From the NCBI RefSeq assembly GCF_000299335.2, contig NZ_CP004387.1, positions 2,232,001 to 2,296,000 on the forward strand: 64,000 nucleotides of DNA, in the 5' to 3' direction. The notes beneath the pieces are model-generated. The model saw only the letters and a program-made list of their open reading frames with translations. It did no database searches and was not told the origin of the DNA. A program made the position numbers and the translations under genes. The stretch comes from Isoalcanivorax pacificus W11-5 (GTDB lineage: Bacteria > Pseudomonadota > Gammaproteobacteria > Pseudomonadales > Alcanivoracaceae). Position 1 is the stretch's first letter, and each line of letters begins with the position of its first letter. Positions 1 to 9,963 of the stretch are shown here, piece by piece.

Positions 1-300
1 AATTCATCCCCATGATGTCTTCATGAAAGTGCGCTCTGAATATGAATGTGAATGCCCTGATGCGTTACCGATAACATCGCTGGTACATGGCGAACAATGG
101 CAACATAACAGAAGCATTCAGCAGCAACGCACAAGAACACGATGAATTATTTGAGAATAAATAGCATTTACAAAATGGCCATTGTCGACCGGTCCAATAC
201 AAAGCGACCTAAAGGCTGGCATCCGGTGGCTGTTTTCACCGAATAGCTTTGCAACTTCTGCCTAAGCTGCTCTTTTCCTGATATTTGATGTTACATTGCA
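1..300. other. AT-richer left edge, no clear gene
   Basis: This stretch is clearly richer in A and T than the rest of the window. One forward frame is open from the window edge at base 2 to a stop at 143-145 (about 47 codons) and could be the tail of a gene lying to the left. Its composition is not typical of the neighbouring genes and I do not recognise the peptide. Nothing else can be supported here. Confidence 0.3.
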
Positions 301-305
301 TCAGA

Positions 306-330
306 CCCGCCCCCCGGCGGGCTTTTTTTT
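306..330 (+). terminator. Rho-independent terminator
   Basis: A 6-bp GC stem (CCCGCC / GGCGGG, loop CCCC) is followed by eight T residues on the plus strand. It would end transcription coming from the left of the window, and so insulate the glycerophosphodiesterase gene that starts at 492. Confidence 0.7.
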
Positions 331-491
331 GGGAGCAGGAAAATGCGCCGTCTGGCGAAAAGGCCACCTCCTCTCCCTGAAACACCCGCCCCAACTCTCT
401 TCTTCTCGTAGCTTGTAGCTTGTAACGCCGCCACGCGCCCTCTGGACGGAATGTCACACCCTCGTCATAGTAGCGCCTGACACTGTCCCTG

Positions 492-1274
492 ATGACGATC
501 CCTATGCCCTCTGTTACCTCTGCTGTCCCGGCCATGGTCGGCCACCGCGGCGCTCGCGGTGAGGCCCCTGAAAACACCCTGGCCGGCTTCCTGCTGGCCG
601 TCGAGGCCGGCGTCAAGGCCATCGAACTTGATGTACGCATGTCTGCTGACGGTCAGTTGATCGTGCTGCATGATTCCCATGTGGACCGCACCACCTGGCA
701 CTCCGGCAAGGCACGGCAGTTTACCCAGTCGGAGCTGGGCCTGCTGGACGCGCGCCGCAACACGCCGGGCTGGCATAGCCCTGTGGGCATCCCGACGCTG
801 GCCGAGGTGGTGGACCATTGCCCGGACTGGATGGGTTTCCAGTTCGAAGTAAAAGGTGGGGATGACCGACGCTATCAGAATCGCCTGGCCCACAATCTGC
901 GGCGGCTGATCCACGAGCGGGGCATGCATGACCGGGTCGTGGTCACGTCCAGTGACACCGGCTTTTTGCGCATGATGGGCACCCAGGCGCCAGACGTGAT
1001 GCGCGGCTACGTGTGCGAGTACCGCTACCTGCAACCGACCCGGCGCACTGCGGCGCTGGGTTGCCGCTGGCTGATCGCCCACTACAGCCTGGTCACCCCC
1101 CGGCTGATGGAGCGTGCGCGCCGGCGCGGCCTGCATGTCTCGGTGTGGACGGTGAACGATCTGAACGAAGCGGAACGCCTGGCCTCACTGGGCGTGGACA
1201 GCATCATCACGGATTTCCCGACCAGTTTCATGGCCCATTTCAGCAGCCGCGAAGCCCGGCGCGCCCGGCAATGA
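492..1274 (+). CDS. ugpQ: Glycerophosphodiester phosphodiesterase
   Basis: This 260-residue protein should hydrolyse glycerophosphodiesters from phospholipid turnover to glycerol-3-phosphate and an alcohol. The N-terminus carries the GDPD signature GHRGARGEAPENT, with the first catalytic His. It is followed by ELDVRMSADG and LHDSHVDRTT, with acidic metal ligands and the second catalytic His. The C-terminus has the family pattern VWTVND and DSIITDFP. There is no signal peptide, so it is cytoplasmic and closer to UgpQ than to periplasmic GlpQ. The start is uncertain because no good ribosome site is seen: ATG codons at 504 and 534 are alternatives, and the domain begins right at the latter. It converges on the patatin gene with a 9-bp gap. 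Confidence 0.9.
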   Translation: MTIPMPSVTSAVPAMVGHRGARGEAPENTLAGFLLAVEAGVKAIELDVRMSADGQLIVLHDSHVDRTTWHSGKARQFTQSELGLLDARRNTPGWHSPVGIPTLAEVVDHCPDWMGFQFEVKGGDDRRYQNRLAHNLRRLIHERGMHDRVVVTSSDTGFLRMMGTQAPDVMRGYVCEYRYLQPTRRTAALGCRWLIAHYSLVTPRLMERARRRGLHVSVWTVNDLNEAERLASLGVDSIITDFPTSFMAHFSSREARRARQ

Positions 1275-1283
1275 ACCGCCGGA

Positions 1284-2462
1284 TCAGGCCTGTTGTTCCT
1301 GCTTTGACAGCGCCAGAAAGGCACGAATCTCGGCCTCGCGGGCCGTGGCATCGCGGTAACCCAGCTCGATCAGCCGCCGGCAGAATCCTGGCTGGAACAG
1401 CAGGTAACTGACCGCCGCTGCGCCCGGCGACCGGGTGCCGCCGGACCCACGCAGCATGAAGCGCAGCGCGCGCGGCAGTTCGTGCAGGTGCGCAGCGGCG
1501 ATCTCGTCAATCGGCTCCGACGGATAGATTTTCAGCACCTCCACCTGCTTCAGCCCGATGCCTTCGCGCTGGCGCACGGCTTCCGGAATCGCCGCCACAG
1601 TACCGTTGATGCGCTCAAGCCGCTCCACATCCCCTTCCAGCGTGTCCACGAACACACTGTTGAGTACATGGCCCAGCACCTGCGCCATCGAAGGATAGGC
1701 CTGTAACTGGCGCTGGTGCCCGGCCGAGGTATTGCCGGATACACCGATCACCAGCACCCGGGTTGCCCCGAGGTGCAGCGCCGGGCTGATCGGCGCCAGT
1801 TGCCGCACGGCGCCGTCACCGTAATAGTGGTCCTCGACTTTTTGTGCGGGAAACAGGATCGGGATCGCCGAGGACGCCAGCAGGTGCGGTAAGGCAATCC
1901 GGGTACGCTTGCCTTTGCGACGTGCGCGCGTCCATTCCTCCAGGTCATCCCGCCCCTGGAAGAAAGCGACCGACTCACCGTTGGCGTAGGACGACGCAGT
2001 GATCGACAGCGCGTCCAGTTCACCGCGCCGGATGGATTGCTCAATGCGCTGGAAATTGATCACCAGCGACAACAGCCGCTCCAGCGGCCGGCTGTCCAGC
2101 AACGCGCTGTTCACCGGTGTGGCGCCAGTCAGATAAGCCGGCAACGCCCAGCGCAATAATGATTTGACGAAGGACCAGACTTCCGTGCGGTAGACCTGCT
2201 CGGCGGTCAGATTGCTCCAGACCCGCTCCAGGCCACGCACCGCCATGCGGAAGTTGCTGGCATGCACCGCCAGCGCCGCAGCATTGATGGCGCCGGCAGA
2301 AGTCCCACAGATGATCGGGAAAGGGTTGGGGCTGCCACGTGGCACCAGTTCGGCCAGCGCCATCAGCACACCCACCTGGTAGGCGGCGCGGGCGCCACCA
2401 CCGGAGAGGATCAGGCCGGTACGGGCCACGGGTTCTTCCTTGCGCCGTAACGCGCCGATCAT
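1284..2462 (-). CDS. Patatin-like phospholipase family protein
   Basis: This is a probable lipid acyl hydrolase of about 392 residues. It shows the oxyanion loop LSGGGARAAYQVG, the nucleophile elbow GTSAG (Ser in GxSxG) and the catalytic Asp in YGDGAVR, the Ser-Asp dyad of patatins. No signal peptide is visible, so it probably acts in the cytoplasm or at the inner face of the membrane, like RssA-type proteins. A TTG at 2480 gives a longer frame; the ATG at 2462 sits six residues later, behind a G-rich stretch, and is preferred. It lies 30 bp downstream of nqrM on the same strand and may be read through from the nqr operon. The substrate is unknown. Confidence 0.85.
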   Translation of the reverse strand: MIGALRRKEEPVARTGLILSGGGARAAYQVGVLMALAELVPRGSPNPFPIICGTSAGAINAAALAVHASNFRMAVRGLERVWSNLTAEQVYRTEVWSFVKSLLRWALPAYLTGATPVNSALLDSRPLERLLSLVINFQRIEQSIRRGELDALSITASSYANGESVAFFQGRDDLEEWTRARRKGKRTRIALPHLLASSAIPILFPAQKVEDHYYGDGAVRQLAPISPALHLGATRVLVIGVSGNTSAGHQRQLQAYPSMAQVLGHVLNSVFVDTLEGDVERLERINGTVAAIPEAVRQREGIGLKQVEVLKIYPSEPIDEIAAAHLHELPRALRFMLRGSGGTRSPGAAAVSYLLFQPGFCRRLIELGYRDATAREAEIRAFLALSKQEQQA

Positions 2463-2492
2463 ACCCGCCCCCAGGTTCAAGAATGGCTCAGA

Positions 2493-2732
2493 TCAATCGC
2501 GACGATTGGCGTCGACGGCCAGTGCGGCAGCACGTTCTGCCTGAACACGCGTATCAGGATTGTCGCAGTCGGACGGATTGCGCCCGCAGATCTCGCATTC
2601 ACCGTCCAGGCCCACTGCACTGAGGCCGCCACAGGAGCCTTTTACCGGCTTGTTGGCCACGATCACGCCAATCGCCATGCCGGTGAACAGCAGGCCGATC
2701 AGTACGATGGCGGCAATCAGGGTCATCAGCAT
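2493..2732 (-). CDS. nqrM: Na+-NQR maturation protein NqrM
   Basis: This 79-residue protein has one N-terminal transmembrane helix (about residues 3-27) and then a conserved four-cysteine segment (CGGLSAVG, CEIC, DCD). That is the hallmark of NqrM (formerly DUF539), which supplies iron for the membrane Fe centre of the Na+-translocating NADH:quinone oxidoreductase. A strong ribosome site (GGAGGAGA) precedes the ATG, which overlaps the apbE stop by one base (TGATG), so the two are probably translationally coupled. Its place at the end of nqrABCDEF-apbE is the usual one. Confidence 0.93.
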   Translation of the reverse strand: MLMTLIAAIVLIGLLFTGMAIGVIVANKPVKGSCGGLSAVGLDGECEICGRNPSDCDNPDTRVQAERAAALAVDANRRD

Positions 2733-3778
2733 CAGTCTGTCTCCTCCATATAGCGGCGGAAGCTGTCCGTCATCAGTTCACGGAAACCGTCTTCCTCACG
2801 CACGATCAAGAGTACCGCCAGGTCGTGGCGGCTCGCAAATGCCATCCCTTCCTCCGGCCCGAGTACCGTAAGCAGCGTAGCCAGCCCGTCGGCCTGCATG
2901 CAGCTCGGGTGCAGCACGGTGACCGACGCCAGGCGATGGTTCACCGGCTCGGCAGTGCGCGGGTCGATGGTGTGGGAAAAGCTGTGGCCGTTGTCTTCAA
3001 AGAAATTGCGGTAATCACCGGATGTAGCCATCGCCATGTCGCCAGGCCGCACCACGGTGTTGATTTCACGCGTACCGGCCACGGGCCGTTCCACGGCGAT
3101 GCGCCACGGCTGGCCATCCGCTTTGTTGCCGCGGGTCCGGACTTCACCGCCGATGTCCACCAGCCAGGCCTCAATGCCCTGCCCGCTCAGATATTCCCCG
3201 ACCCGGTCCACGGCGTAGCCTTTGGCGATCGCGGAAAAGTCCAGGTAGATGCCGCCTGGCTGCCACAGACGCCGGTTCGCCGCGTCCCACTGCAATCGCT
3301 GCCAGCCTACCCGGCTCCGGGCCGCGTCACGCTCTTCTGTGGCTGGCGCCTGATCACGATGCCCAGTGGGGCCGAACCCCCACAGATTGACCAGCGGACC
3401 GATGGTCGGGTCGAACGCGCCATCGCTGCGCTGCGACAATGCCAGGGCCGCCTCCAGTACGCGGGCAAAATCCGGTGGCACCTCATGCCAGGTGCCGGCA
3501 TCGGCCTGATTGAAACGGGAGATGTCGGAGTCTTCGATGTAGGTGCTCATCTGCTGATTGATGGTCGTCAGCAGCACCTCGATATCGGTGCGCAGCTGTT
3601 TCACACGTACGCCGGCGGGCAATTCCGCGAGTGTCACTTCCCAGGTGGTGCCCATGGTCGGACCACCAAAGGAATACACTTGCGCACTCTGTGAGCAGCT
3701 CGCCAGCCACAGGCTCAGCACCAACAGGAACAGGGCCCTGAGGCCCTGTCCTGGTTTACCGGTATGCGGAAGGTGCAT
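2732..3778 (-). CDS. apbE: FAD:protein FMN transferase (lipoprotein)
   Basis: ApbE attaches FMN covalently to threonines in NqrB and NqrC. The 348-residue protein begins with a lipoprotein signal (hydrophobic stretch then LASC, Cys near residue 28) and so should be anchored on the periplasmic side. Family motifs include GTTWEV near the N-terminus, the DFSAIAKGYAVD segment, DIGGEVR and the C-terminal metal/FAD region around HTIDPRT and AMATSGDYRNF. A GTG at 3790 would overlap nqrF; the ATG at 3778 leaves a 4-bp gap and keeps a normal signal peptide, so it is preferred. Genetic linkage to nqr identifies its clients. Confidence 0.93.
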   Translation of the reverse strand: MHLPHTGKPGQGLRALFLLVLSLWLASCSQSAQVYSFGGPTMGTTWEVTLAELPAGVRVKQLRTDIEVLLTTINQQMSTYIEDSDISRFNQADAGTWHEVPPDFARVLEAALALSQRSDGAFDPTIGPLVNLWGFGPTGHRDQAPATEERDAARSRVGWQRLQWDAANRRLWQPGGIYLDFSAIAKGYAVDRVGEYLSGQGIEAWLVDIGGEVRTRGNKADGQPWRIAVERPVAGTREINTVVRPGDMAMATSGDYRNFFEDNGHSFSHTIDPRTAEPVNHRLASVTVLHPSCMQADGLATLLTVLGPEEGMAFASRHDLAVLLIVREEDGFRELMTDSFRRYMEETD

Positions 3779-3782
3779 GGCC

Positions 3783-5012
3783 TCAGCCACCGAAGTCGTC
3801 CAGCAGGATGTTGTCCCGCTCTACGCCCAGGTCTTCCAGCATCTTGATCACCGCAGCGTTCATCATCGGCGGGCCGCACATGTAGAACTCGCAGTCCTCC
3901 GGCGCCGGGTGGTCTTTCAGGTAGTTGTCAAACAGCACCTGGTGAATGAAGCCGGTCAGGCCGGTCCAGTTGTCTTCCGGTTGCGGATCAGACAGCGCCA
4001 GATGCCATTTGAAGTTGTCGTTCTCTTCGGCAAGCTGATCATATTCCTCGGTATAGAACGCCTCGCGCATGGAGCGCGCACCGTACCAGAAGCTGATCTT
4101 GCGCTTGGAGCCCAGGCGCTTGAGCTGGTCAAAGATGTGCGACCGCATCGGCGCCATGCCGGCACCACCGCCGATGAACACCATCTCGGCATCGGTGTCC
4201 TTGGCAAAGAATTCCCCGAACGGACCGAACACCGTGATCTTGTCACCCGGCTTGAGATTGAACACGAAGCTGGACATCTTGCCCGGCTGGATGTCCTTGC
4301 TGCCCGGCGGCGGTGTGGCAATGCGGATGTTGAATTTCAGAATGCCACGCTCGTCCGGATAGTTCGCCATCGAATAGGCACGGATCACGTCTTCATCATT
4401 CTTCGCCGTCAGGTCGAAGAATTTGAAGCGCTCCCAGTCACCGCGATATTCGTCAGCGATATCAAAGTCGGAGAACTTGATCTCGTAAGGCGGGCATTCG
4501 AGCTGCACATAACCACCAGCGCGGAAATCCACTTCCTCGCCTTCCGGCAGCTTCAGCACCAGTTCCTTGATGAAGGTGGCCACGTTGTCATTGGAGATGA
4601 CTTCGCACTCCCACTTCTTCACACCGAAGAATTCTTCCGGCACTTCAATCTTCATGTCCTGCTTGACGTTGACCTGGCAGGACAGACGATAGCCTTCGCG
4701 AATCTGCGACTTGGTGAAGTGGCCTTCCTCGGTCGGCAGGATGTCACCACCACCTTCCAGCACCACGCACTTGCACTGCGCGCAGGTACCGCCGCCGCCA
4801 CAGGCGGACGACAGGAAAATGCCCTTGTCAGCCAGCGTATTCAGCAGCTTGCCGCCCGCCGGCACGTCGATGCTCTTTGACTCATCGCCATTGATATTGA
4901 TGTGCACGTCACCACTGGACACCAGCCGTGAGCGTGCCGCCAGAATGAATGCCACCAGCACCAGCACGATGGCGGTGAACATGGTGACCCCGAACAGGAT
5001 TTCGATATTCAT
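3783..5012 (-). CDS. nqrF: Na+-NQR subunit F (NADH dehydrogenase, FAD and 2Fe-2S)
   Basis: This is the electron-entry subunit of Na+-NQR. It oxidises NADH and passes electrons through FAD and a 2Fe-2S centre. The 409-residue protein has an N-terminal transmembrane helix (about 3-26), a plant-type ferredoxin domain with the cysteines of [14 protein letters not shown] plus a later LSC, an FAD domain with RAYSMAN, and an NADH-binding domain with [10 protein letters not shown] and the C-terminal MCGPPMM. Length and domain order match the family. It follows nqrE by 27 bp and precedes apbE. Confidence 0.97.
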   Translation of the reverse strand: MNIEILFGVTMFTAIVLVLVAFILAARSRLVSSGDVHININGDESKSIDVPAGGKLLNTLADKGIFLSSACGGGGTCAQCKCVVLEGGGDILPTEEGHFTKSQIREGYRLSCQVNVKQDMKIEVPEEFFGVKKWECEVISNDNVATFIKELVLKLPEGEEVDFRAGGYVQLECPPYEIKFSDFDIADEYRGDWERFKFFDLTAKNDEDVIRAYSMANYPDERGILKFNIRIATPPPGSKDIQPGKMSSFVFNLKPGDKITVFGPFGEFFAKDTDAEMVFIGGGAGMAPMRSHIFDQLKRLGSKRKISFWYGARSMREAFYTEEYDQLAEENDNFKWHLALSDPQPEDNWTGLTGFIHQVLFDNYLKDHPAPEDCEFYMCGPPMMNAAVIKMLEDLGVERDNILLDDFGG

Positions 5013-5039
5013 CAGTACGCCTCTCTCGCCCTGTGTCGG

Positions 5040-5660
5040 TTACAGCTGAACGCCGGAGAAGGACATGAAGCCAAGCGACATCAGCCCTACGGTGATAAAG
5101 GTGATGCCCAGGCCCTTGAGGCCGTTCGGCACGTCGCTGTACTTCAGCTTTTCACGGATCGCCGCGAGCAGCGTGATGGCCAGTGCCCAGCCCACCCCTG
5201 CACCCAGACCATAGACCGCGCTTTCACCAAAGGCGTAGTCACGCTCCACCATGAACAGGCTGGCGCCGAGAATGGCACAGTTTACGGTGATCAGTGGCAG
5301 GAAAATGCCCAGTGCGTTGTAGAGCGCCGGCACGTATTTATCCAGCAGCATCTCCAGCACCTGCACCAGTGCCGCGATTACACCGATGTAGCTCAGCAGG
5401 CCGAGGAAGCGCAGGTCCAGCGCCGCCAGTTCAGGGATGCCGGTCCACTCCAGCGCGCCTTCGGCGAGCAGGTAGTTCAGCAGCAGGTTGTTCACCGGCA
5501 CCGTGATGGCCAGCACCACGACCACGGCCACACCAAGACCAATGGCGGTCTGCACCTTCTTCGATACGGCGATGAAGGTGCACATGCCCAGGAAGAACGC
5601 CAGCGCCATATTCTCGACGAATACAGCCCGGACAAAGAGGCTCAGATAATGTTCAAACAC
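5040..5660 (-). CDS. nqrE: Na+-NQR subunit E
   Basis: This integral membrane subunit has about six helices in 206 residues and is homologous to NqrD, with inverted topology. With NqrD it holds the iron centre in the membrane core. The start is a GTG preceded by GGGGAGAG at proper spacing; no nearby ATG preserves the conserved N-terminus ([16 protein letters not shown]). The NCAILGAS segment carries the conserved cysteine expected as an Fe ligand. Confidence 0.96.
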   Translation of the reverse strand: MFEHYLSLFVRAVFVENMALAFFLGMCTFIAVSKKVQTAIGLGVAVVVVLAITVPVNNLLLNYLLAEGALEWTGIPELAALDLRFLGLLSYIGVIAALVQVLEMLLDKYVPALYNALGIFLPLITVNCAILGASLFMVERDYAFGESAVYGLGAGVGWALAITLLAAIREKLKYSDVPNGLKGLGITFITVGLMSLGFMSFSGVQL

Positions 5661-5675
5661 GGCTATCTCTCCCCT

Positions 5676-6347
5676 TTAGAACGCGTCGCTGACGCGGCGC
5701 GAGTTAGGTGCGATCTTGAACTGGTCTTCTTCCACCTGTTCCGGTTTCCAGCTGCGCAGCGCCCAGATGAACAAACCGATCAGGAAGAAAGCACTCGGCG
5801 GCAGCAGCAACAGGCCGTTGCTGACGTACCAGCCACCGTTGGTGACCAGCGGCAGGATTTCAAAACCGAACAGGCTGCCGGAGCCCAGCAGCTCACGCAC
5901 CACACCCACACTCAGCAGCACGACGCTGTAGCCCAGGCCATTGGCGAAGCCGTCCACCCAGGACACCACCGGCGGGTTCTTCATGGCGAACGCTTCGGCG
6001 CGCCCCATCACGATACAGTTGGTGATGATCAGGCCGACAAACACGGACATCTGACGGCTGATGTCATAGGCGTAGGCACGCAGGAACTGGTCTACCACAA
6101 TCACCAGGGAGGCGATGATGGTCATCTGCACGATGATGCGGATGCTGGAGGGAATCTGGTTCCGGATCGCGCTCACGAAGAAGCTCGAGAAGGCGGTCAC
6201 CAGCGTCAGCGCCACGCACATGGTCAACGTGGTGGAGAGCTGGGTGGTCACCGCCAGGGCGGAACAGATGCCCAGAATCTGCAGCGCGATCGGGTTGTTG
6301 TCGAAGATCGGCTGGAACAGGATGTCCTTTTTCTTCAATTCGGCCAT
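5676..6347 (-). CDS. nqrD: Na+-NQR subunit D
   Basis: This multi-helix membrane subunit of about 223 residues pairs with NqrE. The conserved [17 protein letters not shown] region and the [13 protein letters not shown] segment with the Fe-ligand cysteine are present. The open frame extends upstream to 6389, but that part lies inside nqrC. The ATG at 6347 has a strong ribosome site (GAGGAGA) and begins with the family N-terminus [13 protein letters not shown]. It lies 10 bp after the nqrC stop. Confidence 0.96.
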   Translation of the reverse strand: MAELKKKDILFQPIFDNNPIALQILGICSALAVTTQLSTTLTMCVALTLVTAFSSFFVSAIRNQIPSSIRIIVQMTIIASLVIVVDQFLRAYAYDISRQMSVFVGLIITNCIVMGRAEAFAMKNPPVVSWVDGFANGLGYSVVLLSVGVVRELLGSGSLFGFEILPLVTNGGWYVSNGLLLLPPSAFFLIGLFIWALRSWKPEQVEEDQFKIAPNSRRVSDAF

Positions 6348-6357
6348 GACTGTCTCC

Positions 6358-7140
6358 TCAGTTCTGCGCTGCGTCGCCGCGACGCACACGTTCCAGGTAC
6401 GGGCCGAAACCGTTCTCGCCGACCCAGAAACGCACCAGATTGCTGACCCCTTTGCTGGTCAGTGTAGCGCCGGACAGGCCATCCACCTTGTGTTCGGCAT
6501 CCGGCGTACTGCCGTCAACACTGCCCTTGATGACCTGGATGGTGACATTGCCCTGCTCATCGAACAGTTGCTTGCCTTCCCAGATGCCGCGCCAGCGCGG
6601 GTTATCCACTTCGCCGCCCAGGCCCGGGGTCTCGGCGTGCTCGTAGAACACCAGCCCTTTCACGGTTTCGGCGTCCGGCTCCAGCGACAGGAAGCCGTAC
6701 AGGGTCGACCACAGGCCGTAACCGTGCACCGGCAGGATGATGCTGGTCAGGTCGCCGCTGTCATCCCGCGACAGGTACACCTCGGCCACTTTCGCCTGAC
6801 GGCGAATGCTGGCGATGTCGGTCTCGCCGTCAAGGCGAATGCTCTGCTCCGGATCACGCGATGCGGCACGCTGGTCATAGCTGGCCGGCATGTCCACGTA
6901 TTCGCCGGTGGACAGCTCGACAAAGCGACGCTCCATCTTCTCGAACTCGGCCTGCACGTCCATGCCCGGTTCGTACATGCCGGCGGCGCGCAGGATATTC
7001 ACCTGGCGGTCGAGCACCTGGTTGGCCTGCTGCTTGGGACGCAGTTGCACCGCCGCAGTGGACACCACCACGGCGCACACCAGACACAGGATCAGCGCGA
7101 CGAGCAGGGTTCTGGTTACACTGTCTTTGTTCGCTGCCAT
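6358..7140 (-). CDS. nqrC: Na+-NQR subunit C (FMN-bound)
   Basis: This 260-residue subunit has one N-terminal transmembrane helix (about 9-31) and a periplasmic FMN-binding domain. The flavinylation motif DGLSGATLT is at about residues 220-228, with Thr226 the expected site of covalent FMN attachment by ApbE. Its start overlaps the nqrB stop by one base (TAATG), indicating translational coupling. Confidence 0.97.
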   Translation of the reverse strand: MAANKDSVTRTLLVALILCLVCAVVVSTAAVQLRPKQQANQVLDRQVNILRAAGMYEPGMDVQAEFEKMERRFVELSTGEYVDMPASYDQRAASRDPEQSIRLDGETDIASIRRQAKVAEVYLSRDDSGDLTSIILPVHGYGLWSTLYGFLSLEPDAETVKGLVFYEHAETPGLGGEVDNPRWRGIWEGKQLFDEQGNVTIQVIKGSVDGSTPDAEHKVDGLSGATLTSKGVSNLVRFWVGENGFGPYLERVRRGDAAQN

Positions 7141-8390
7141 TATGCCGCCCCTCCTGCCGTGCGCCGCTGGCGCCGGCGAATGTTCGCCTGGACTACAAAG
7201 AAATCAATCAACGGTGCGCACAGGTTGCCGAACAGGATCGCCAGCATCACGCCTTCCGGGAAGGCCGGGTTCAGCACCCGGATCATCACCACCATCAGGC
7301 CGATGACGATGCCGAAGATCCATTTACCCGTGTCGGTCATGGCGGCAGACACCGGGTCAGTGGCCATGAATACCAGACCGAACGCCAGGCCACCCAGGGT
7401 CAGGTGCCAGTACCACGGCATGGCGAACATCGGGTTGGTGTCGCTGCCAACGCTGTTCAGCAGGCTCGCCAGTGCGACCACGCCGACCACCACACCGGCC
7501 ATGATGCGCCAGGACGCAATGCGGGTAATCAGCAGCAGTGCGGCACCGAACAGGATCGCCAGGGTTGAGGTCTCGCCAATGGAGCCCTGGATGCCGCCCA
7601 GGAAAGTCTGCATCCAGCTCAGGTCCATGCCCTGCCCTGCCAGCGCATTGCCGGTCAGGCCAGCGGCAAAGTCCAGGTCACCGGAGGCCGCCAGTGACAG
7701 CGGCGTGGCGCCACTGAAGTTGTCTACCGCCGTCCAGACCGCATCACCGGACATCTGTGCCGGGTAGGCAAAGAACAGGAAGGCACGGCCGACCAGCGCC
7801 GGGTTGAGGAAGTTCTTGCCGGTGCCACCGAACACTTCCTTGCCGATCACGACACCGAAGGAAATACCCAGGAACACCTGCCACAGCGGAATCGCCGGCG
7901 GCAGGATCAGGGTGAACAGGATACCGGTGACGAAGAAACCTTCGTTCACTTCATGGCCGCGTTTCCAGGCGAACAACCCTTCCCAGATAAAACCGCCGAC
8001 ATACACGGTGATCATGATCGGAATGTAGTACACCGCACCGTGCAGCATGTTCGCCCACAGGCTGGTGTAGTCGAAGCCGGCCAACAGTGCCACCAGGTCG
8101 GTACGCCAGCCTTCGATCGGGCTGTAGCCGAATTCGGTGATCTGCAGGTTGGCCTGGTAGCCGGTGTTGTACAGACCGAACAGGATCGCCGGGAACGTCG
8201 CGAACCAGACCGTCATCATCACCCGCTTCAGGTCGATGCCGTCACGCACGTGCGAGGCCGTCCGGGTGGTATCCGGCGGCGAGTACAGCATGGTGTCGAA
8301 CATCTCGTAGAAGACGTAGTACTTTTCGAGTTTGCCACCCTCGTGAAAATGCGGGGCGACCTTGCTGTCCAGATAATGTCTCAGGCCCAT
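7140..8390 (-). CDS. nqrB: Na+-NQR subunit B (FMN-bound, riboflavin/quinone site)
   Basis: This is the large membrane subunit (416 residues, about ten helices) that forms much of the Na+ path and the quinone pocket. The flavinylation motif NFSGATPL places covalent FMN on Thr229. The GKEVFGGTGKNFLNPALVGRAFLFFAYP segment family pattern is intact around residues 183-210. It follows nqrA by 2 bp. Confidence 0.97.
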   Translation of the reverse strand: MGLRHYLDSKVAPHFHEGGKLEKYYVFYEMFDTMLYSPPDTTRTASHVRDGIDLKRVMMTVWFATFPAILFGLYNTGYQANLQITEFGYSPIEGWRTDLVALLAGFDYTSLWANMLHGAVYYIPIMITVYVGGFIWEGLFAWKRGHEVNEGFFVTGILFTLILPPAIPLWQVFLGISFGVVIGKEVFGGTGKNFLNPALVGRAFLFFAYPAQMSGDAVWTAVDNFSGATPLSLAASGDLDFAAGLTGNALAGQGMDLSWMQTFLGGIQGSIGETSTLAILFGAALLLITRIASWRIMAGVVVGVVALASLLNSVGSDTNPMFAMPWYWHLTLGGLAFGLVFMATDPVSAAMTDTGKWIFGIVIGLMVVMIRVLNPAFPEGVMLAILFGNLCAPLIDFFVVQANIRRRQRRTAGGAA

Positions 8391-8392
8391 GG

Positions 8393-9739
8393 TCAGCCCT
8401 CCAGCTCAATGCGGGTGAGGTTGTCACGCAGGATGGGGCCGTACTCGTACTTGCCTACGCAGACGTAGGAGCACAGCGCCAGGTCCTCTTCCACCAGTTC
8501 CAGCGCACCCAGCGCCTGGGCCGTGTCGGTGTCGCCGACGACCAGCGCACGCAGCAGTTGCGTCGGCAGAATGTCGAGCGGCATCACGGTCTCGTAATTG
8601 CCGATCGGCACCATGGCGCGCTCACTGCCGTTGGTGGTGGTGGTGAAACTGAATTTCTTGCCCGGCATCAGCTTCGACAGATAGATGTTCATCACCGAGT
8701 GCTTGTTGATGCCCGGCGAGATATACCCCAGCAGCTGGCGTTCACGGCCTTCAAGCAGCACCGTGATCTGGTTCGTTGTACGGCCCAGATAGCCCAGCGG
8801 ACCACGGGCGATGTGGCCATTGAACACGGAACCGGAAATGACGCGGTTGTCGCCCGCCTTGAGCTGGCCTTCCACCAGGTCATCGGTGCAGGCACCCACA
8901 CGGGTACGCAGCAGGCGCGGGTTTTCCACTTGCGGGCCGGACAGAGCGATCACGCGGTCCGTGTAGATCTTGCCGCTGGTGAACAGATGGCCGATGGCGA
9001 TCACGTCCTGGTAATTCACACTCCAGACGGTCTTGTTCATGCTGACCGGGTCCAGATGATGAATGTGGGTCCCGGCGTTACCGGCCGGATGCGGGCCGGC
9101 GAACTGCTCCTCGCGCACCTGGCCACCCGCGAAGGACGGCTGCCCGGCGTCGGCCGCCCTGCACACCCAGACCGGGCCGTCGGTGAGACGGGTCAGCACG
9201 GTCAGGCCGTTGCGGAACGCCTGCTCCTGCTCCTTGATGATCAGGTCAGGGTTGGCCGCCAGCGGGTTGGTGTCGATCGCGGTGACGAAGATCGAGTTCG
9301 GTGTCGAGCCCGGCGCCGGCACCTTGCCGAACGGGCGCGTGCGCAGCACCGTCCAGACGCCGGATTCCACCAGCTGCTCCTGTACCGCTGCGCGGGACAG
9401 GCCGCCGAGGCTGCCTTCGTTGTGGGCAGCGAAGGTCAGTTGGTCATCATCGCCACTGAGCTCGATGACCACTGATTGCAGCACCCGCTTGTTACCCCGG
9501 TTGATCGCCTTGATCACCCCGGAAGCCGGTGCGGTGTATTTCACCCCTTCGGTCTTCTTGTCGGAGAATATCAACTGGCCCTTGCGGACCTGATCCCCTT
9601 CTTTGATTTCCATGGTGGGCTTCATGCCCACATAGTCACCGCCGAGTATGGCGACGGTGCGTACGCGCGGCCCATCCTCGATCGACTGGCGCGGTGCGCC
9701 GGTGATCGGCAGGTCGAGTCCCCGTTTGATTTTGATCAT
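8393..9739 (-). CDS. nqrA: Na+-NQR subunit A
   Basis: This soluble first subunit of the Na+-translocating NADH:quinone oxidoreductase is 448 residues long. It begins with the conserved [16 protein letters not shown] and contains the [11 protein letters not shown] and biotinyl-lipoyl-like segments. The open frame runs about 76 codons further upstream, but that part has atypical composition. The ATG at 9739, behind a GAGAG ribosome site, gives the normal N-terminus. It opens the operon nqrA-B-C-D-E-F-apbE-nqrM, which couples NADH oxidation to Na+ export, an arrangement common in marine gammaproteobacteria. Confidence 0.96.
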   Translation of the reverse strand: MIKIKRGLDLPITGAPRQSIEDGPRVRTVAILGGDYVGMKPTMEIKEGDQVRKGQLIFSDKKTEGVKYTAPASGVIKAINRGNKRVLQSVVIELSGDDDQLTFAAHNEGSLGGLSRAAVQEQLVESGVWTVLRTRPFGKVPAPGSTPNSIFVTAIDTNPLAANPDLIIKEQEQAFRNGLTVLTRLTDGPVWVCRAADAGQPSFAGGQVREEQFAGPHPAGNAGTHIHHLDPVSMNKTVWSVNYQDVIAIGHLFTSGKIYTDRVIALSGPQVENPRLLRTRVGACTDDLVEGQLKAGDNRVISGSVFNGHIARGPLGYLGRTTNQITVLLEGRERQLLGYISPGINKHSVMNIYLSKLMPGKKFSFTTTTNGSERAMVPIGNYETVMPLDILPTQLLRALVVGDTDTAQALGALELVEEDLALCSYVCVGKYEYGPILRDNLTRIELEG

Positions 9740-9932
9740 AGTCTCTCGCCCACGTTCAGAAACTCTGGAAGGTGCTCCCGGGCGACCGCTGCGTCCGGGA
9801 GACTGGAATCGCTCCAGCCGACACCTTGAAAACCGGCACTTGCGCAAATAAAGGCCGGACGGTCTGCTGGCGCGCGCCATTATAAAGACCACCCGGAACC
9901 CGTACCAGCCGCACCCCTGCGGCCCCTTCACG
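9740..9932 (-). promoter_or_regulatory. nqr operon promoter and long structured leader
   Basis: On the minus strand a perfect TATAAT lies at 9884-9879, about 140 bases before the nqrA ATG; no good -35 box is seen. The resulting leader would be about 130 bases. It contains two potential stem-loops, CTGGA-GCGAT-TCCAG and a CCGGGA / TCCCGG pair. Confidence 0.45.
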
Positions 9933-9957
9933 CAACAAAAGGCCCGCAGAGCGGGCC
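9933..9957 (-). terminator. Rho-independent terminator after gap
   Basis: A 7-bp perfect stem GGCCCGC / GCGGGCC with a 3-base loop is followed, on the minus strand, by TTTTGTTG. It sits 6 bp beyond the gap stop and separates gap from the nqr promoter. Confidence 0.85.
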
Positions 9958-9963
9958 TGATGA

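Noticed and set aside
3558-4880. 440-codon plus-strand frame opposite nqrF and apbE
   Set aside because: It is a shadow of the nqrF/apbE codons; the product is His/Arg-rich with no domain.
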